A DNA stretch of 64,000 bases from an uncultured Dehalococcoidia bacterium (GCA_951812625.1 CATOSP010000002.1:124001-188000), one strand, 5' to 3'. Positions 14,804-23,592 are shown, counted from the stretch's first letter. A program made the numbers and translations. Notes: generated from the letters alone by a model not told the origin.

Positions 14804-15277
14804 ACAAGCAGTGCTCCAGTGTTTGCCGGAAGTTGCGGTAGCGTTGCAATTCAGGTGCCCTCATCCTCGGTTCATGCCGGAGTTACGCCACTGACACTTG
14901 CCACTTGTATCTTTCCTGGAGTTGGGCAAACATTCAATTGAGGGTGTCCAGGTGCAGCCTGTCACCGGACTGGGAACGAAGTCCGACCTGCCGGTCGGGG
15001 ACCGTCCCGCATTCTTGCCCAGGGTCGGCCGATGCGCCGGAATTCGTAAAAGTGAGCGGAAATGAGCGGAAATGGGCGGAAATCAAAAATTTTTCCAGCC
15101 TGGTGGTCTCCAGGAGTAATGGTGGGGCGTGTAGGTTCAGGCTCACACCCTGAAATAGGCGAAAATGGCCGGAAATGGCGTAAAAAGTGAAATCTGCGCC
15201 GGAAGCCCGCCGGACCACCCGAAATGGAACGCCGCCTCAGCCGTCGCCTGCTTCTTTCCCTGCCCATCCCTTTTTGC
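14804..15277. other. Divergent intergenic region between yqeY and purA
   Basis: This is the non-coding space between the yqeY promoter and the purA promoter. It is mostly filled by dispersed repeat copy B and related CGGAAAT-rich sequence up to about 15200. No credible gene is seen. Confidence 0.6.
14890..15200. repeat. Dispersed divergent-gap repeat, copy B
   Basis: The minus-strand element GTGGCAAGTGTCAGT (14890-14904) matches the second motif of copies C-E. About 130 bp on, the first motif (15038-15075, plus strand) has CGGAATTCGTAAAAG followed by three 10-mers of GAGCGGAAAT type. Further (C/G)CGGAAATGG-like words follow to about 15200. Order and orientation are the mirror image of copy D, as expected for one composite element inserted either way round. 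Confidence 0.75.
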
Positions 15278-15283
15278 TATACT
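15275..15283 (+). promoter_or_regulatory. Extended -10 promoter for purA
   Basis: TG-C-TATACT (15275-15283) is an extended -10 element 60 bp before the purA start; no convincing -35 is present. The same arrangement is seen before rpsO (TGATATACT) and the HEAT-repeat gene (TGTTATACT). Confidence 0.5.
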
Positions 15284-15342
15284 GCCAACGGTTTTTGCCC
15301 GGTTGAAACGGGCGTGGATTTTGTTTCTCTGCGGGGTATGTC

Positions 15343-16632
15343 ATGCCGGCCTATGCGGTAATTGGAGGCCAATGGGGAGATGAAGGCAAGGGGAAAGTCA
15401 TTGACTACCTTGCAGGCAGTACCTCCGCCGTCGTCCGATTCGCCGGTGGGCCCAACGCCGGCCATACCGTTGTAAACGACAAGGGCAAGTTCCAGCTTCA
15501 CCTGGTGCCCTCGGGCCTGTTCTGGCCAGATGCCTGCGCCATCATAGGCAACGGGGTGGTCATCGACGCCGATGTGCTGCTGGGAGAGTTGACCGAACTT
15601 GACTCCCGGGGCATCGACACTAGCCGGTTCTACGTCAGCGAGCGGGCGCACCTGATCATGCCCTATCACATCCTCCTGGACCAACTGGAGGAGGAGGCCA
15701 AGGGTTCCGCAGCCATCGGCACCACTGGCAGGGGTGTCGGGCCAGCCTATACCGACAAGATCAGCCGCCTGGGAATCCGCGTCGGAGACCTGCTGGACCT
15801 GGAAGGAAGTTTGGCTTCCCGCCTGGAGCAAACCCTGGAGTTCAAGAACCAGATCATCACGAAGATTTACGGCAAAGAACCCTTGGAGTTCGATACCGTA
15901 TTCCAACTGTGTACCGACTGGGCCGAACAGTTGGCCCCATACGTCAGGCCCACGGAACAGATTGTCCAGGACATGCTGGACCAGGGCAAGAACATTCTGC
16001 TGGAGGGCGCCCAGGGCACTCTGCTGGACATCGACCATGGCTCCTACCCCTACGTCACATCCTCATCCCCCAGCATCGGCGGGGCCAGTACTGGCTTGGG
16101 ATTGAGTCCCCAGTCCATTACGGGTGTACTGGGAGTGTTCAAAGCGTACTCCACGAGGGTCGGCGGCGGTCCCATGCCCTCGGAGATGCACGGGCAGATG
16201 GCGGAGGATCTACGGGAGAAGGCCCAGGAGTTCGGTGTTACTACTGGACGGGCGCGAAGAGTGGGATGGTTTGATGCGGTGGCCGGGCGGTACAGTCGAG
16301 AGGTCAACGGTTTCACCGGCCTGGTACTGACCCGTCTGGACATACTCGATGGCTTTGAATCGGTCAAGGTATGCGTGGGCTACAAAGTCGACGGACATGC
16401 GCAGGACCGGTTCCCGTCCAACACCAACATCTTGGCCCAGTGTGAACCCGTATTCGAGGAATGGCCAGGCTGGGACGAACCGACGGCTAGTGCCACCAGT
16501 GCCAAGCAGTTACCCGCCAACGCCCTGGCCTACGTCAGGCGCATTGAGGAATTGGTTGGCTGCAAGGTTCAGATAATCTCCACCGGCCCCAGCCGCACCG
16601 AGACCATCCTGGTCGAGCCGGTCATTGTTTAG
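15343..16632 (+). CDS. purA: Adenylosuccinate synthetase
   Basis: A 429-residue GTP-dependent enzyme that joins IMP and aspartate, the first committed step to AMP. It has the P-loop GGQWGDEGKGKVIDYL with catalytic Asp, FAGGPNAGHTVV with catalytic His, the switch segment GTTGRGVGPAYTDKISR, EGAQGTLLDIDHGSYPYVTSS, and near the C-terminus the IMP/GTP-binding TTGRARRVGWFD and STGPSRTETI. Full length for the family. It is followed within 20 bp by the TrpF-like gene. Confidence 0.97.
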   Translation: MPAYAVIGGQWGDEGKGKVIDYLAGSTSAVVRFAGGPNAGHTVVNDKGKFQLHLVPSGLFWPDACAIIGNGVVIDADVLLGELTELDSRGIDTSRFYVSERAHLIMPYHILLDQLEEEAKGSAAIGTTGRGVGPAYTDKISRLGIRVGDLLDLEGSLASRLEQTLEFKNQIITKIYGKEPLEFDTVFQLCTDWAEQLAPYVRPTEQIVQDMLDQGKNILLEGAQGTLLDIDHGSYPYVTSSSPSIGGASTGLGLSPQSITGVLGVFKAYSTRVGGGPMPSEMHGQMAEDLREKAQEFGVTTGRARRVGWFDAVAGRYSREVNGFTGLVLTRLDILDGFESVKVCVGYKVDGHAQDRFPSNTNILAQCEPVFEEWPGWDEPTASATSAKQLPANALAYVRRIEELVGCKVQIISTGPSRTETILVEPVIV

Positions 16633-16652
16633 GGCATTGTAGCCCTGCGGCC

Positions 16653-17411
16653 ATGACGCCCTACATCGGTATCACCGGGTTCACCACCGCGGCAGAGGTG
16701 TCTGAGGTCGTCCAAAGCCTGCCGACTACCCCCGACCGGCTGTTGATGTGCGGTGTCCTGTTGAGCAATGCTCTCATGTCTGGATCGCCCAGCGACGCTC
16801 CCGGCCGCTGCCCACCACCGGATGCCATAACCGGTATCTTCTCCGATGACTCCCGCTGCCTCAACCTCGTACATTACCGCCCCCGGGCCGGGATAGACCT
16901 GGTGGAGGCGCTGGCCCGGGCAACCGCCATCGGTGGAGAAAACTGCCACGGGTTGCAGATAAACGCCACCAGGGGCGCTGCCTGGCCGGACCCTCAAGCC
17001 CTACGCGAGTACCGTGACCGCTGCCAGCCGAAACGTATTGTGCTGCAGGTCGGCGGCGAGGCGATGGAGTTGGCCGAGGGGAGTCCGGAGGAAATCGCCC
17101 GCCGCTGCGCGGCCTACGAGGGCATAATCACCGATGCGCTCATCGATGCATCCGAAGGCATGGGCGTTCCCATTGACGCCGCCCGCTCCGCCGCATACCT
17201 GTCCGCCGTGGCGGATGCGGCCCCGACGCTGAGACTGGTAGTCGCTGGCGGCCTCCATGCCGGAAACCTGGCTTCCTTGCTGTCGCCCCTCCTGCCCCGC
17301 TGGTCCCACGTAAGCATCGACGCCGAGGGCCGCCTGCGCGACGACCAAGACAACCTGTCCATCCCCGAGTGCAAGGCATACCTGGCAGCGGCGCTGGAGT
17401 TGCTCAACTAA
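16653..17411 (+). CDS. TIM-barrel protein resembling phosphoribosylanthranilate isomerase
   Basis: A 252-residue protein with a beta/alpha-barrel pattern. The C-terminal half shows ITDALIDASEGMGVPIDAARSA, then LRLVVAGGLHAGNLASLL and a final strand with VSIDAEGRLRD, matching the phosphate-binding end of TrpF (DALLIDxxxGxG, IAGGLxxxNV, xDVxSGVE). The N-terminal half is much less similar and the usual catalytic Cys of TrpF is not evident. It may act on another phosphosugar-type substrate. It begins 20 bp after purA with no trp genes nearby, so it should not be named trpF. Confidence 0.6.
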   Translation: MTPYIGITGFTTAAEVSEVVQSLPTTPDRLLMCGVLLSNALMSGSPSDAPGRCPPPDAITGIFSDDSRCLNLVHYRPRAGIDLVEALARATAIGGENCHGLQINATRGAAWPDPQALREYRDRCQPKRIVLQVGGEAMELAEGSPEEIARRCAAYEGIITDALIDASEGMGVPIDAARSAAYLSAVADAAPTLRLVVAGGLHAGNLASLLSPLLPRWSHVSIDAEGRLRDDQDNLSIPECKAYLAAALELLN

Positions 17412-17465
17412 TCCATAACCCAGTCATCACGGCATTTGCTACAGACTGTTGATGGAGGATGTTCC

Positions 17466-18152
17466 ATGTCAACATCTCTAGTTAAGCGTATCGTTTGCCT
17501 CGCTAACTCACGAAAACTGAGTGGGCGCTGTATCGCAGGCAAGGAGGTTCTACCGGACGGACGACTAGGCGGGTGGGTCCGCCCGGTAAGTGATAGGGAA
17601 AACGAAGAAGTGTCAGAATACGAACGGCAATACGAGGACGGCAGCGATCCGCGCGTTCTTGATGTTATTCATATGCCTCTCCTTAACCCTAAACCCAGGA
17701 ACTACCAGCGGGAAAATTGGTTGCTTGATCCGGAATGTTACTGGGAGAAAGCTGGCCAGATGAGACCGGATGAATTGGAACCGTTGGTCGATCAAGCGTC
17801 GCCGCTCTGGATTAACGACTATAGCAGCTACAATGGACTAAACGATAGGATACCTATCGAAATTGCTAGCTCTCTCAACCACTCATTGCGGCTGTTGAGA
17901 GTGAGCGCCCTAGAATTGGTTGTGGACCAACCCGGCATGAATTTTGGCAACTATCGTCGAAGTGTGCAGGGCCGATTCCAGCACTATGGAACGGATTACT
18001 GGCTTCGGATGACCGACCCCGTGTACGAGCGACAGTACCTGCAACTGGACAATGGTATCTACGCAATCGGTGGGTGCTTCCTCACTGTAAGCCTCGGCGA
18101 GCCATATCAAGGCCATAGCTATAAGTTAATTGCTGCAATCATCGGGCCTTGA
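17466..18152 (+). CDS. Dual OB-domain protein (DuOB-like)
   Basis: About 228 residues. The start KRIVCLANSRKLSGRCIAGKEV..GGWVRPVSDRE, the middle DVIHMPLLNPKPRNYQRENWLLD and the end GGCFLTVSLGEPYQGHSYKLIAAI are characteristic of proteins described as dual OB-fold domains that travel with DUF488. No enzymatic motif is apparent; an OB pair suggests binding of nucleic acid or a small ligand. ATG 17466 follows TGGAGG. It is the first of three co-directional genes with two DUF488 proteins and is lower in GC than purA upstream. Confidence 0.65.
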   Translation: MSTSLVKRIVCLANSRKLSGRCIAGKEVLPDGRLGGWVRPVSDRENEEVSEYERQYEDGSDPRVLDVIHMPLLNPKPRNYQRENWLLDPECYWEKAGQMRPDELEPLVDQASPLWINDYSSYNGLNDRIPIEIASSLNHSLRLLRVSALELVVDQPGMNFGNYRRSVQGRFQHYGTDYWLRMTDPVYERQYLQLDNGIYAIGGCFLTVSLGEPYQGHSYKLIAAIIGP

Positions 18153-18165
18153 TGGAGATGCTAGA

Positions 18166-18801
18166 GTGAGTGTAACGCAAAATCCCGTATTCACTGTCGG
18201 ACACTCCAACCATTCACCGGAGGGCTTCATCAAGTTGCTGCTGCGGCACCGTGTGGACGAAGTGGTGGATATCCGCTCGTCGCCATACAGTCGTCATATC
18301 CCACATTTCAATCGTGACGTTCTCGAAGAAGTTTTGGAACAGATAGGTATCTCATATGTGTTCCTTGGCGAAGAACTTGGCGGCAGGCCGCCAGACCACT
18401 CATGCTACGACGCAAATGGGCGAGTCCGTTATGATTTGTTGGCGGACACGGACCCGTTTGACGATGGCATAAGGCAGACAACGCGCCGGGCCGATGATTG
18501 CCGCCTCGCGCTTATGTGTACGGAGAAAGAACCGCTGGAGTGCCACCGCACGCTACTGGTCGCTAAGGTGCTTGTGGAGCGAGGGGTTGCCGTTGAACAT
18601 ATCCTGGCTAGTGGTCGTTTAGAAAGTCATGACGCTGTGATGGAACGGCTGATGGACATTTTCAAGTTGCCGCGCAATGGAGACATGTTCCGCTCACGGT
18701 CTGATGTTGTCGCCGAAGCCCTGGAACGTCAGTCCCAGAAAGTGGCTTATGTCGGGGGGGTGATGCCCGTCGGTGTGGATGATTGGGAGAATACGTTTTG
18801 A
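18166..18801 (+). CDS. DUF488 family protein, first copy
   Basis: About 211 residues. DUF488 hallmarks are FTVGHSN at the N-terminus, VVDIRSSPYSRHIPHFN, YVFLGEELGGRP, and the C-terminal ALMCTEKEPLECHRTLLVAK (the Cys-x-x-x-x-x-x-Cys-His-Arg type signature). GTG at 18166 with GGAG upstream is preferred. About 70 residues follow the core domain, which is longer than many family members. Biochemical function unknown; the Cys-His-Arg motif suggests a thiol-dependent or metal-dependent reaction. It overlaps the next gene by 4 bp (TTGA). Confidence 0.82.
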   Translation: MSVTQNPVFTVGHSNHSPEGFIKLLLRHRVDEVVDIRSSPYSRHIPHFNRDVLEEVLEQIGISYVFLGEELGGRPPDHSCYDANGRVRYDLLADTDPFDDGIRQTTRRADDCRLALMCTEKEPLECHRTLLVAKVLVERGVAVEHILASGRLESHDAVMERLMDIFKLPRNGDMFRSRSDVVAEALERQSQKVAYVGGVMPVGVDDWENTF

Positions 18802-19235
18802 GGGTTTACACCATTGGGTTCACGAAAAAGTCGGCGTCGGACTTTTTTGAGTTGCTGCGAGAGTCCGGCGCAAAGCGTCTGGTGGATGTCCGGCTCAGCA
18901 ACGTATCCCAATTGTCAGGTTTTGCTAAAAGAGACGATCTGGAGTATTTCCTGGAAAAAATCTGCCGGATGAAATACGTCCATCTACCGGAGTTGGCGCC
19001 CACCAGAGAGATGTTGGACGCTTACCGGAAATACCACCACGATTGGGAAACTTACGAGCGTCAGTTTCTCGCTCTGATGGACGAGCGGCGGATTGGCAAG
19101 AAGGGCATAAAGAGAGTGATTTCAAACGGATGTCTGTTGTGCAGCGAGGACAAGCCAGACCGATGCCATCGTAGGCTGGTGGCTGAATATTTGGATCGGC
19201 AGTGGGGCGATGTCGAAATCGTCCATCTGGGCTGA
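18798..19235 (+). CDS. DUF488 family protein, second copy
   Basis: About 145 residues, the compact form of the family: VYTIGFTKKSASDFFELLRESGAKRLVDVRL, SGFAKRDDLEYFLEKI, YVHLPELAPT, and GCLLCSEDKPDRCHRRLVAEYL at the C-terminus. TTG 18798 overlaps the stop of the first DUF488 gene. The two copies are only distantly similar, so they are anciently diverged partners, not a recent tandem duplication. The phosphotriesterase-family gene starts 14 bp downstream and may be transcribed with them. Confidence 0.82.
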   Translation: MRVYTIGFTKKSASDFFELLRESGAKRLVDVRLSNVSQLSGFAKRDDLEYFLEKICRMKYVHLPELAPTREMLDAYRKYHHDWETYERQFLALMDERRIGKKGIKRVISNGCLLCSEDKPDRCHRRLVAEYLDRQWGDVEIVHLG

Positions 19236-19249
19236 CAGGAGGGACCTAT

Positions 19250-20200
19250 ATGTCGCAGGTCAACACAGTGTTGGGGCCGGTGGATACCACCGAACTGGGG
19301 TTTACCCTCAGCCATGAGCACATAACCCTGGGGGCCGCTGGGGCTGCGGCCACCTACCCCGGTTTCCAGGACCGCCAGCATATTGCCGACTCCGCCACTG
19401 CGGCTCTTACCGAAGCTTACGAAGGCGGTGTGCGGACCATTATCGACGTCACTACCTTTGACCTGGGGCGGGACGTTTCGATGATGGTCGAGGTAAGCCA
19501 GCGCACCGGGGTCCACGTCATCCCCTGCACCGGGAACCACCTGGCCGTGCCGCGTATCTTCTGGGGAGCGCCGGTTGAACGGGTCGCCGAGCTTTTCATC
19601 AAGGAAATCGAGGAAGGGATTGAGGACTCCGAGGTCAAGGCCGGGATCATCAAGGTCGCCAGCGACCGGGGTGGCGTGACGCCCAACGAGGAGATTGTGC
19701 TCCGGGCCGCGGCACGGGCCTCCAACGCCACCGGAACGCGCATCAGCACCCATACTTGGTCCCCGGACCGGGTCGGGGACCAGCAGGTGCGCATTCTCAA
19801 GGAGGAGGGCGTTGACCTCAACCGGGTGTACGTGGGCCACAGCAACGACGATACTGATGTCGGCTATCTCACGGGATTGCTGGAGGAGGGGGTGTGGCTG
19901 GGCCTGGACCGCTATCCCGGCGGTAGGACTTCCGAAACCCCGACTTGGGATGTGCGTACTGCCGTTGTGAAGCAGTTGATCGACGCGGGCTGGGCGCACC
20001 GGCTGATGCTGTCCCATGACCATTCAACCCCGGCGGTGCAGCCTTCCGAGGAACTGCGCCGGGAGCGCGGCGAATTCAACCCCGACGGATACCTGTTCAT
20101 CACCCGGAACGTCCTGCCCCGGCTACTGGAGTTGGGAGCCACGGACGCCGATGTGCAGGCCATCATGGTTGACAACCCCCGCCGATTCTTCGAGGACTGA
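19250..20200 (+). CDS. Phosphotriesterase-family metal-dependent hydrolase
   Basis: A 316-residue amidohydrolase-superfamily enzyme of the PTE/PLL/PHP group. It has HxH in LSHEHIT, the bridging Lys in GIIKVAS, His in ISTHTW, His in VYVGHSND and the catalytic Asp in LSHDHS, that is, a complete binuclear metal site. Members hydrolyse lactones, organophosphates or related esters; the substrate cannot be inferred. A good ribosome site AGGAGGG precedes the ATG. Confidence 0.9.
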   Translation: MSQVNTVLGPVDTTELGFTLSHEHITLGAAGAAATYPGFQDRQHIADSATAALTEAYEGGVRTIIDVTTFDLGRDVSMMVEVSQRTGVHVIPCTGNHLAVPRIFWGAPVERVAELFIKEIEEGIEDSEVKAGIIKVASDRGGVTPNEEIVLRAAARASNATGTRISTHTWSPDRVGDQQVRILKEEGVDLNRVYVGHSNDDTDVGYLTGLLEEGVWLGLDRYPGGRTSETPTWDVRTAVVKQLIDAGWAHRLMLSHDHSTPAVQPSEELRRERGEFNPDGYLFITRNVLPRLLELGATDADVQAIMVDNPRRFFED

Positions 20201-20296
20201 ACCACCAGTCTCCCTGTTCAGGCGGCCCTGGCGTTGCTGGTGTTGCAATAAGAACATGACTACCGAACCGCGGCTGGACCTGTGATCGTTGGTGGC

Positions 20297-20770
20297 GCAC
20301 ATCATGGTGGAGCTTCAGGCCGCCCCCGAAGTCCAATGGGTGTTTGTGCGCGCCCTCCTCACTAATGAGTTCTTGGGTATGGCCGCCCCGGCGCCACATA
20401 AAAAGACATAAAAAGACATCGTGGAACTGAATGCGTACGTCGCGCATGTCAAAGGCAGTGATGCGGAGAGCCGCTTTTCCAGGCCGATAACCGGCGGCTC
20501 CCCCAGCCGCTGTAACTCAGGCACGGCAGGGCGATGCGTAGCCCCATACAGGAACCCCTGATGGAGTTCAGCGACCTTCTCGCAGATGCCCAGCATGACG
20601 GGACCGTCGGCGATGAGCAGTGCAACCGGGTTTTCTACACCGAATTCGTCATCCTCGCGCATGACCGAGGTAGCGGTGACATTGTCTGGGTTGTCGCCGA
20701 GGTGTCCTCCACGTTAAGGGAGAACGACATTACCCGCGCCGAAGCCGGTGGGCCAGGTACGTGGGGCCTG
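20297..20770 (+). pseudogene. Decayed gene, PD-(D/E)XK-like/DUF3782-type protein
   Basis: Pieces of one protein appear in shifting frames. From 20418 IVELNAYVAHVKGSDAESRF reads in one frame, then the frame is lost. From 20561 MEFSDLLADAQHDGTVGDEQ..VFYTEFVILAHDRGSGDIVWVVAEVSSTLRENDITRAEA reads in another. The second block matches the typical vvvEVS-t-dxxDvxRA ending of predicted PD-(D/E)XK-like proteins often annotated DUF3782. Start region, frame continuity and C-terminus are missing. A small direct repeat (AAAAAGACAT twice, 20399-20419) sits at its left part. The rest of the 590-bp gap between the two neighbouring genes shows nothing else. Confidence 0.45.
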
Positions 20771-20788
20771 GTACGAGTCGCATCTAGG

Positions 20789-21973
20789 TCAGTACGCCGC
20801 CCGAAGCACCTCCATTATCGGACCGGCGTCGGTGACGGTCTTGGGGTTGGTGCTCAGGCTGCGGTCGTGGAGCGTCGCCGTGGCGATGTACTCCAGGCCC
20901 TCTTCCGGAACGTCTGCCTCCCGCAGCGTCCGGGGCAGTCCAAGCTCCCGGCATAGAGAATCCACTGCATCTGCTGCCGCCAGCCCGGCATCCTCATCCG
21001 TCATGCTGCCGGTTGCCACTCCTATGGCTTCTGCGATCAGGCGTTGCCGGTCGGCGCAGGCGTCGAGGTTGTAGCGCATGGTGTGGGGCAGCAGGATGGC
21101 GTTCGCCTCGCCGTGGGGAACGCCGTACAGCCCTCCGACGTGGTGGCAGGTAGCCGTGTTCAGGCCCAGTCCCCCGAAAGAACCCAGGGACGCCATGGCA
21201 CAGGCGGTCTTGGTGTTCAACAGTGTGTCGATATCCCCGTTCCTGCAGCGAGGCAAGTTCTCGAACAATAGCCTGATGGCGTGAAGGGCCATCCCGTCGC
21301 CGATGGGGTTGTGTCCCGTAGAGTAGACCGTCTCGATGGCGATTCGCAGTTGGCCAATAGCCGTGGATACAAGGATGCGAAGCGGAGTTGTCGCCAATGC
21401 CTGACCATCAATGATCACTGTGCGGTGGGTGACCCCCTCGCCGGCGATTATCAGCTTGCGGCCCAACTTGTGGTCGGTGACGCCTCCCCCGCCGCGGCTG
21501 AACTCGGCGCACCCCATCGTGGTGGGCACGCTGAGTATGGGCACCTTGGGCGACGGCGTGGGCGGCACGGTTATACGGTCGGGAGGCTCGAAGATAATCT
21601 CGTAGTCGTGGATGTCTCCGCCTTCGGCCAGCAGGGTTGCCATAGCCTTGGTGGTATCGTGGGTGCTTCCTCCGCCAACGCTGATGAACACGTCTGGCTC
21701 GGCCTCCCTGGCCATCTCCACCCCGGCTTCCACAGCGTCCACCGGAGAGTGTGGCAGTACACCAGAATACGTGCCTACATAGCGATGCCCCAACGATTCC
21801 TGCACTCGGGGCACCACGTTGCACGCCTGCAGGATGGTCGGGCCGCAGGTGATCATCGCCCGGCTACAGCCCATGCCGTCCACCGTCCGGGGCAGTTCCT
21901 CGATTGCCGTCTCAGAGCAGATGATATCCTGGTGCAGCGGGTTGTAGCGGTAGCTCAGTAAGTTTTCTGCCAT
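20789..21973 (-). CDS. Iron-containing alcohol dehydrogenase family protein with altered metal site
   Basis: A 394-residue group III dehydrogenase. The NAD loop is ISVGGGSTHDTTKAMA, followed by VPTTMGCAEFSRGGGGVTD and TCHHVGGLYGVPHGEANAILLPH, which contains two His of the metal site. The usual upstream ligand pair Asp-x-x-x-His (as in DALTHAIE) is replaced by IGQLRIAIE, so two of four ligands appear lost. Maleylacetate reductases in this superfamily also work without the metal, so that is one possible activity. AAGGAGG precedes the ATG at 21973. Confidence 0.8.
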   Translation of the reverse strand: MAENLLSYRYNPLHQDIICSETAIEELPRTVDGMGCSRAMITCGPTILQACNVVPRVQESLGHRYVGTYSGVLPHSPVDAVEAGVEMAREAEPDVFISVGGGSTHDTTKAMATLLAEGGDIHDYEIIFEPPDRITVPPTPSPKVPILSVPTTMGCAEFSRGGGGVTDHKLGRKLIIAGEGVTHRTVIIDGQALATTPLRILVSTAIGQLRIAIETVYSTGHNPIGDGMALHAIRLLFENLPRCRNGDIDTLLNTKTACAMASLGSFGGLGLNTATCHHVGGLYGVPHGEANAILLPHTMRYNLDACADRQRLIAEAIGVATGSMTDEDAGLAAADAVDSLCRELGLPRTLREADVPEEGLEYIATATLHDRSLSTNPKTVTDAGPIMEVLRAAY

Positions 21974-22034
21974 TGTGACAACCTCCTTGGAAGTGTGCTC
22001 ATGCGACTGGCAAGCCCTGGGTTTGATGCAGTAT

Positions 22035-22613
22035 CTACGTCCGTCTCCTCCGGGCTGCTGCAATCGTTCCCGCCAACAGTCCCAATAGCGCCAAATCACC
22101 CGCGACATGTCCTCGCGCAGACCCAACGGCACATGTCCTGCCATTCGTTGCCTCGTACTCAGACTGCGGCGCGCCTGTACGTCCCTGGCCCAGTGCGGCC
22201 AGATCTTCCGCTGCGAGGGACAAGGACTTCGTACGGCTACACAGGTTTACGGTCTCGCCGTCGCGTGAGTACACGATGTACTCGTTTCCTTCCTTGAAGG
22301 TATAGCCGCAGCTTGCCCCTAACCGGGCCGTCTCCAGTGAGATTGTCTCATGCGCCGGTCCCTTCCACACTGTATCGACCTCGAACTTCACAGTTGTCGG
22401 GTCAGTAGAGGAGGTAAAGAAGGTTATTCCCAATGGAGGTTCGTATTCTTTTACCGAAACGGTCTTACCGGTGAAGACCAGGGCGGCCCGGTCCAACTCC
22501 TGAAGGGGTGAGCCGGGTTCTATGCAGCTGCACGCGGAAACTTGCCCCGTGTCCATCACGAACCAGACCAGACATACTACGGCCACCGCCAGCGCGATCC
22601 TGAGCCACATCAT
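22035..22613 (-). CDS. Secreted NTR/TIMP-like cysteine-rich protein with C-terminal anchor
   Basis: 192 residues. An N-terminal signal segment (IALAVAVVCLVWFVMDTGQVSA) is followed by CSC, the TIMP/netrin-type start, then ALVFTGKTVSVKEY, VKFEVDTVWKGPAHETISLET, a second Cys in GASCGYTFKEGNEYIVY and NLCSRTKSL before an ..DLAALGQG segment. This is the common bacterial NTR-like pattern. The C-terminus (GDLALLGLLAGTIAAARRRRT) looks like a transmembrane stretch plus basic tail, i.e. a cell-surface anchor. Likely extracellular binding or inhibitory role; the target is unknown. Confidence 0.72.
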   Translation of the reverse strand: MMWLRIALAVAVVCLVWFVMDTGQVSACSCIEPGSPLQELDRAALVFTGKTVSVKEYEPPLGITFFTSSTDPTTVKFEVDTVWKGPAHETISLETARLGASCGYTFKEGNEYIVYSRDGETVNLCSRTKSLSLAAEDLAALGQGRTGAPQSEYEATNGRTCAVGSARGHVAGDLALLGLLAGTIAAARRRRT

Positions 22614-22633
22614 GGCGCCGTCTCCATGCCGGG

Positions 22634-22663
22634 ATTATAGGGAGAAGGACGGCCGTATGACAG
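22634..22663 (-). promoter_or_regulatory. Promoter for the NTR-like gene
   Basis: On the minus strand CTGTCA (22658-22663), an 18-bp spacer and a perfect TATAAT (22634-22639), which places the transcript start about 14 bp before the ATG. Confidence 0.6.
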
Positions 22664-23284
22664 TCCACCATCGTGTAGCCCTTGGGGAGCGACCGCGGGA
22701 CTGAGTGACCGGAGTTCGTTCGCTTTGGGTGTTATATCTTCCAATGCTCAGTCCTGAGGACTGGGGAACTGGGCCGCAGAAAATTTCAAAATCCCTCTCA
22801 ATTCCGCTCATTTCCGCTCACTTTTGCGAATTCCGGCACATCGACCAGGGTGACGACGGTCTGTATGTGGGTCCCGGTCAGAACGGTAGTCGGAGACTGA
22901 TTTCGCTTTTGGCTCTCCTAACGGTTGCTCCCGGAGAACGATGGGCTGGCGGCGATATTTTCAATTTCCCTTCCATTTCCCGCCAGCCCTGCTCTAGGCC
23001 GGGCGCAAGCTTTCACCCGTTGCCGCCCTGTTGGACGGGGTGGCGTTGGTTCCGGACGGGTGATTGACGCAAGGCATCCCCGGACCTCGGTGGCAGGTTG
23101 GATTCCGGTCATGTCGGTAGGCGAATACCGACTGGTACGAGATATGATAGGAGAGTTCATCCGGAGCTGAAAAGTGGCAAGTGTCAGAAACATGGGATCT
23201 GGTGACAAGTGTGGGGATGAAATCCACTCCCGACGGAACCGGGACAGGCCCCAAATTGCAATGCCGCGCGCGCAAGCCAAGGCC
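22664..23284. other. Divergent intergenic region before tRNA-Trp
   Basis: About 620 bp without a credible gene between the NTR-like gene promoter and the tRNA-Trp promoter. Most of it is dispersed repeat copy C. Confidence 0.6.
22770..23200. repeat. Dispersed divergent-gap repeat, copy C
   Basis: Motif 1 lies on the minus strand at 22801-22835 (CCGCTCATTTCCGCTCAC, then TTTTGCGAATTCCG). A middle block at 23073-23110 (GGCATCCCCG.., GGCAGGTTGGAT) is shared with copy D at 41943-41980. Motif 2 is on the plus strand at 23144-23188 (ATGATAGG at the start, GGCAAGTGTCAG at the end), with the same 45-bp length as in copies D and E. Confidence 0.75.
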
Positions 23285-23313
23285 TTTTCAAACCATGCAC
23301 CTTGGTCTAAAAT
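23285..23313 (+). promoter_or_regulatory. Promoter for tRNA-Trp
   Basis: TTTTCA (23285-23290), a 17-bp spacer and TAAAAT (23308-23313), about 50 bp before the tRNA. Confidence 0.5.
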
Positions 23314-23363
23314 GACCGGGTAAGGACTGTGAGCTATGTCTGGTTCGCAGCCCGACCCAGCGC

Positions 23364-23438
23364 AGGAGCGTAGCTCAGTCTGGCCAGAGCGCTGGTCTCC
23401 AAAACCAGTGGTCGCGGGTTCGAATCCTGCCGCTCCTG
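23364..23438 (+). tRNA. tRNA-Trp (anticodon CCA)
   Basis: The acceptor stem AGGAGCG pairs with CGCTCCT; the D-arm is GCTC..GAGC; the anticodon stem CTGGT/ACCAG carries loop CTCCAAA with anticodon CCA; the T-arm is GCGGG-TTCGAAT-CCTGC. Discriminator G is followed by an encoded CCA (23439-23441). Confidence 0.95.
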
Positions 23439-23592
23439 CCAAATCCTCTGGAACCTGCCCCTCAGAGTGGGGGAAGTCCTTGACCCCTCAATGCACGTGG
23501 GCTACCACCAGTCCATTCGGTTCTGCATCCCCCGCGGTTCGTGTTCCAGTTCCCCATGCCCAATCCCTAACCATCCGTGAAGGAGGATAACC

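Noticed and set aside
22664-23284. Small genes within repeat copies B-E
   Set aside because: Frames there are short, differ between copies, and are not preserved where the DNA motifs are.
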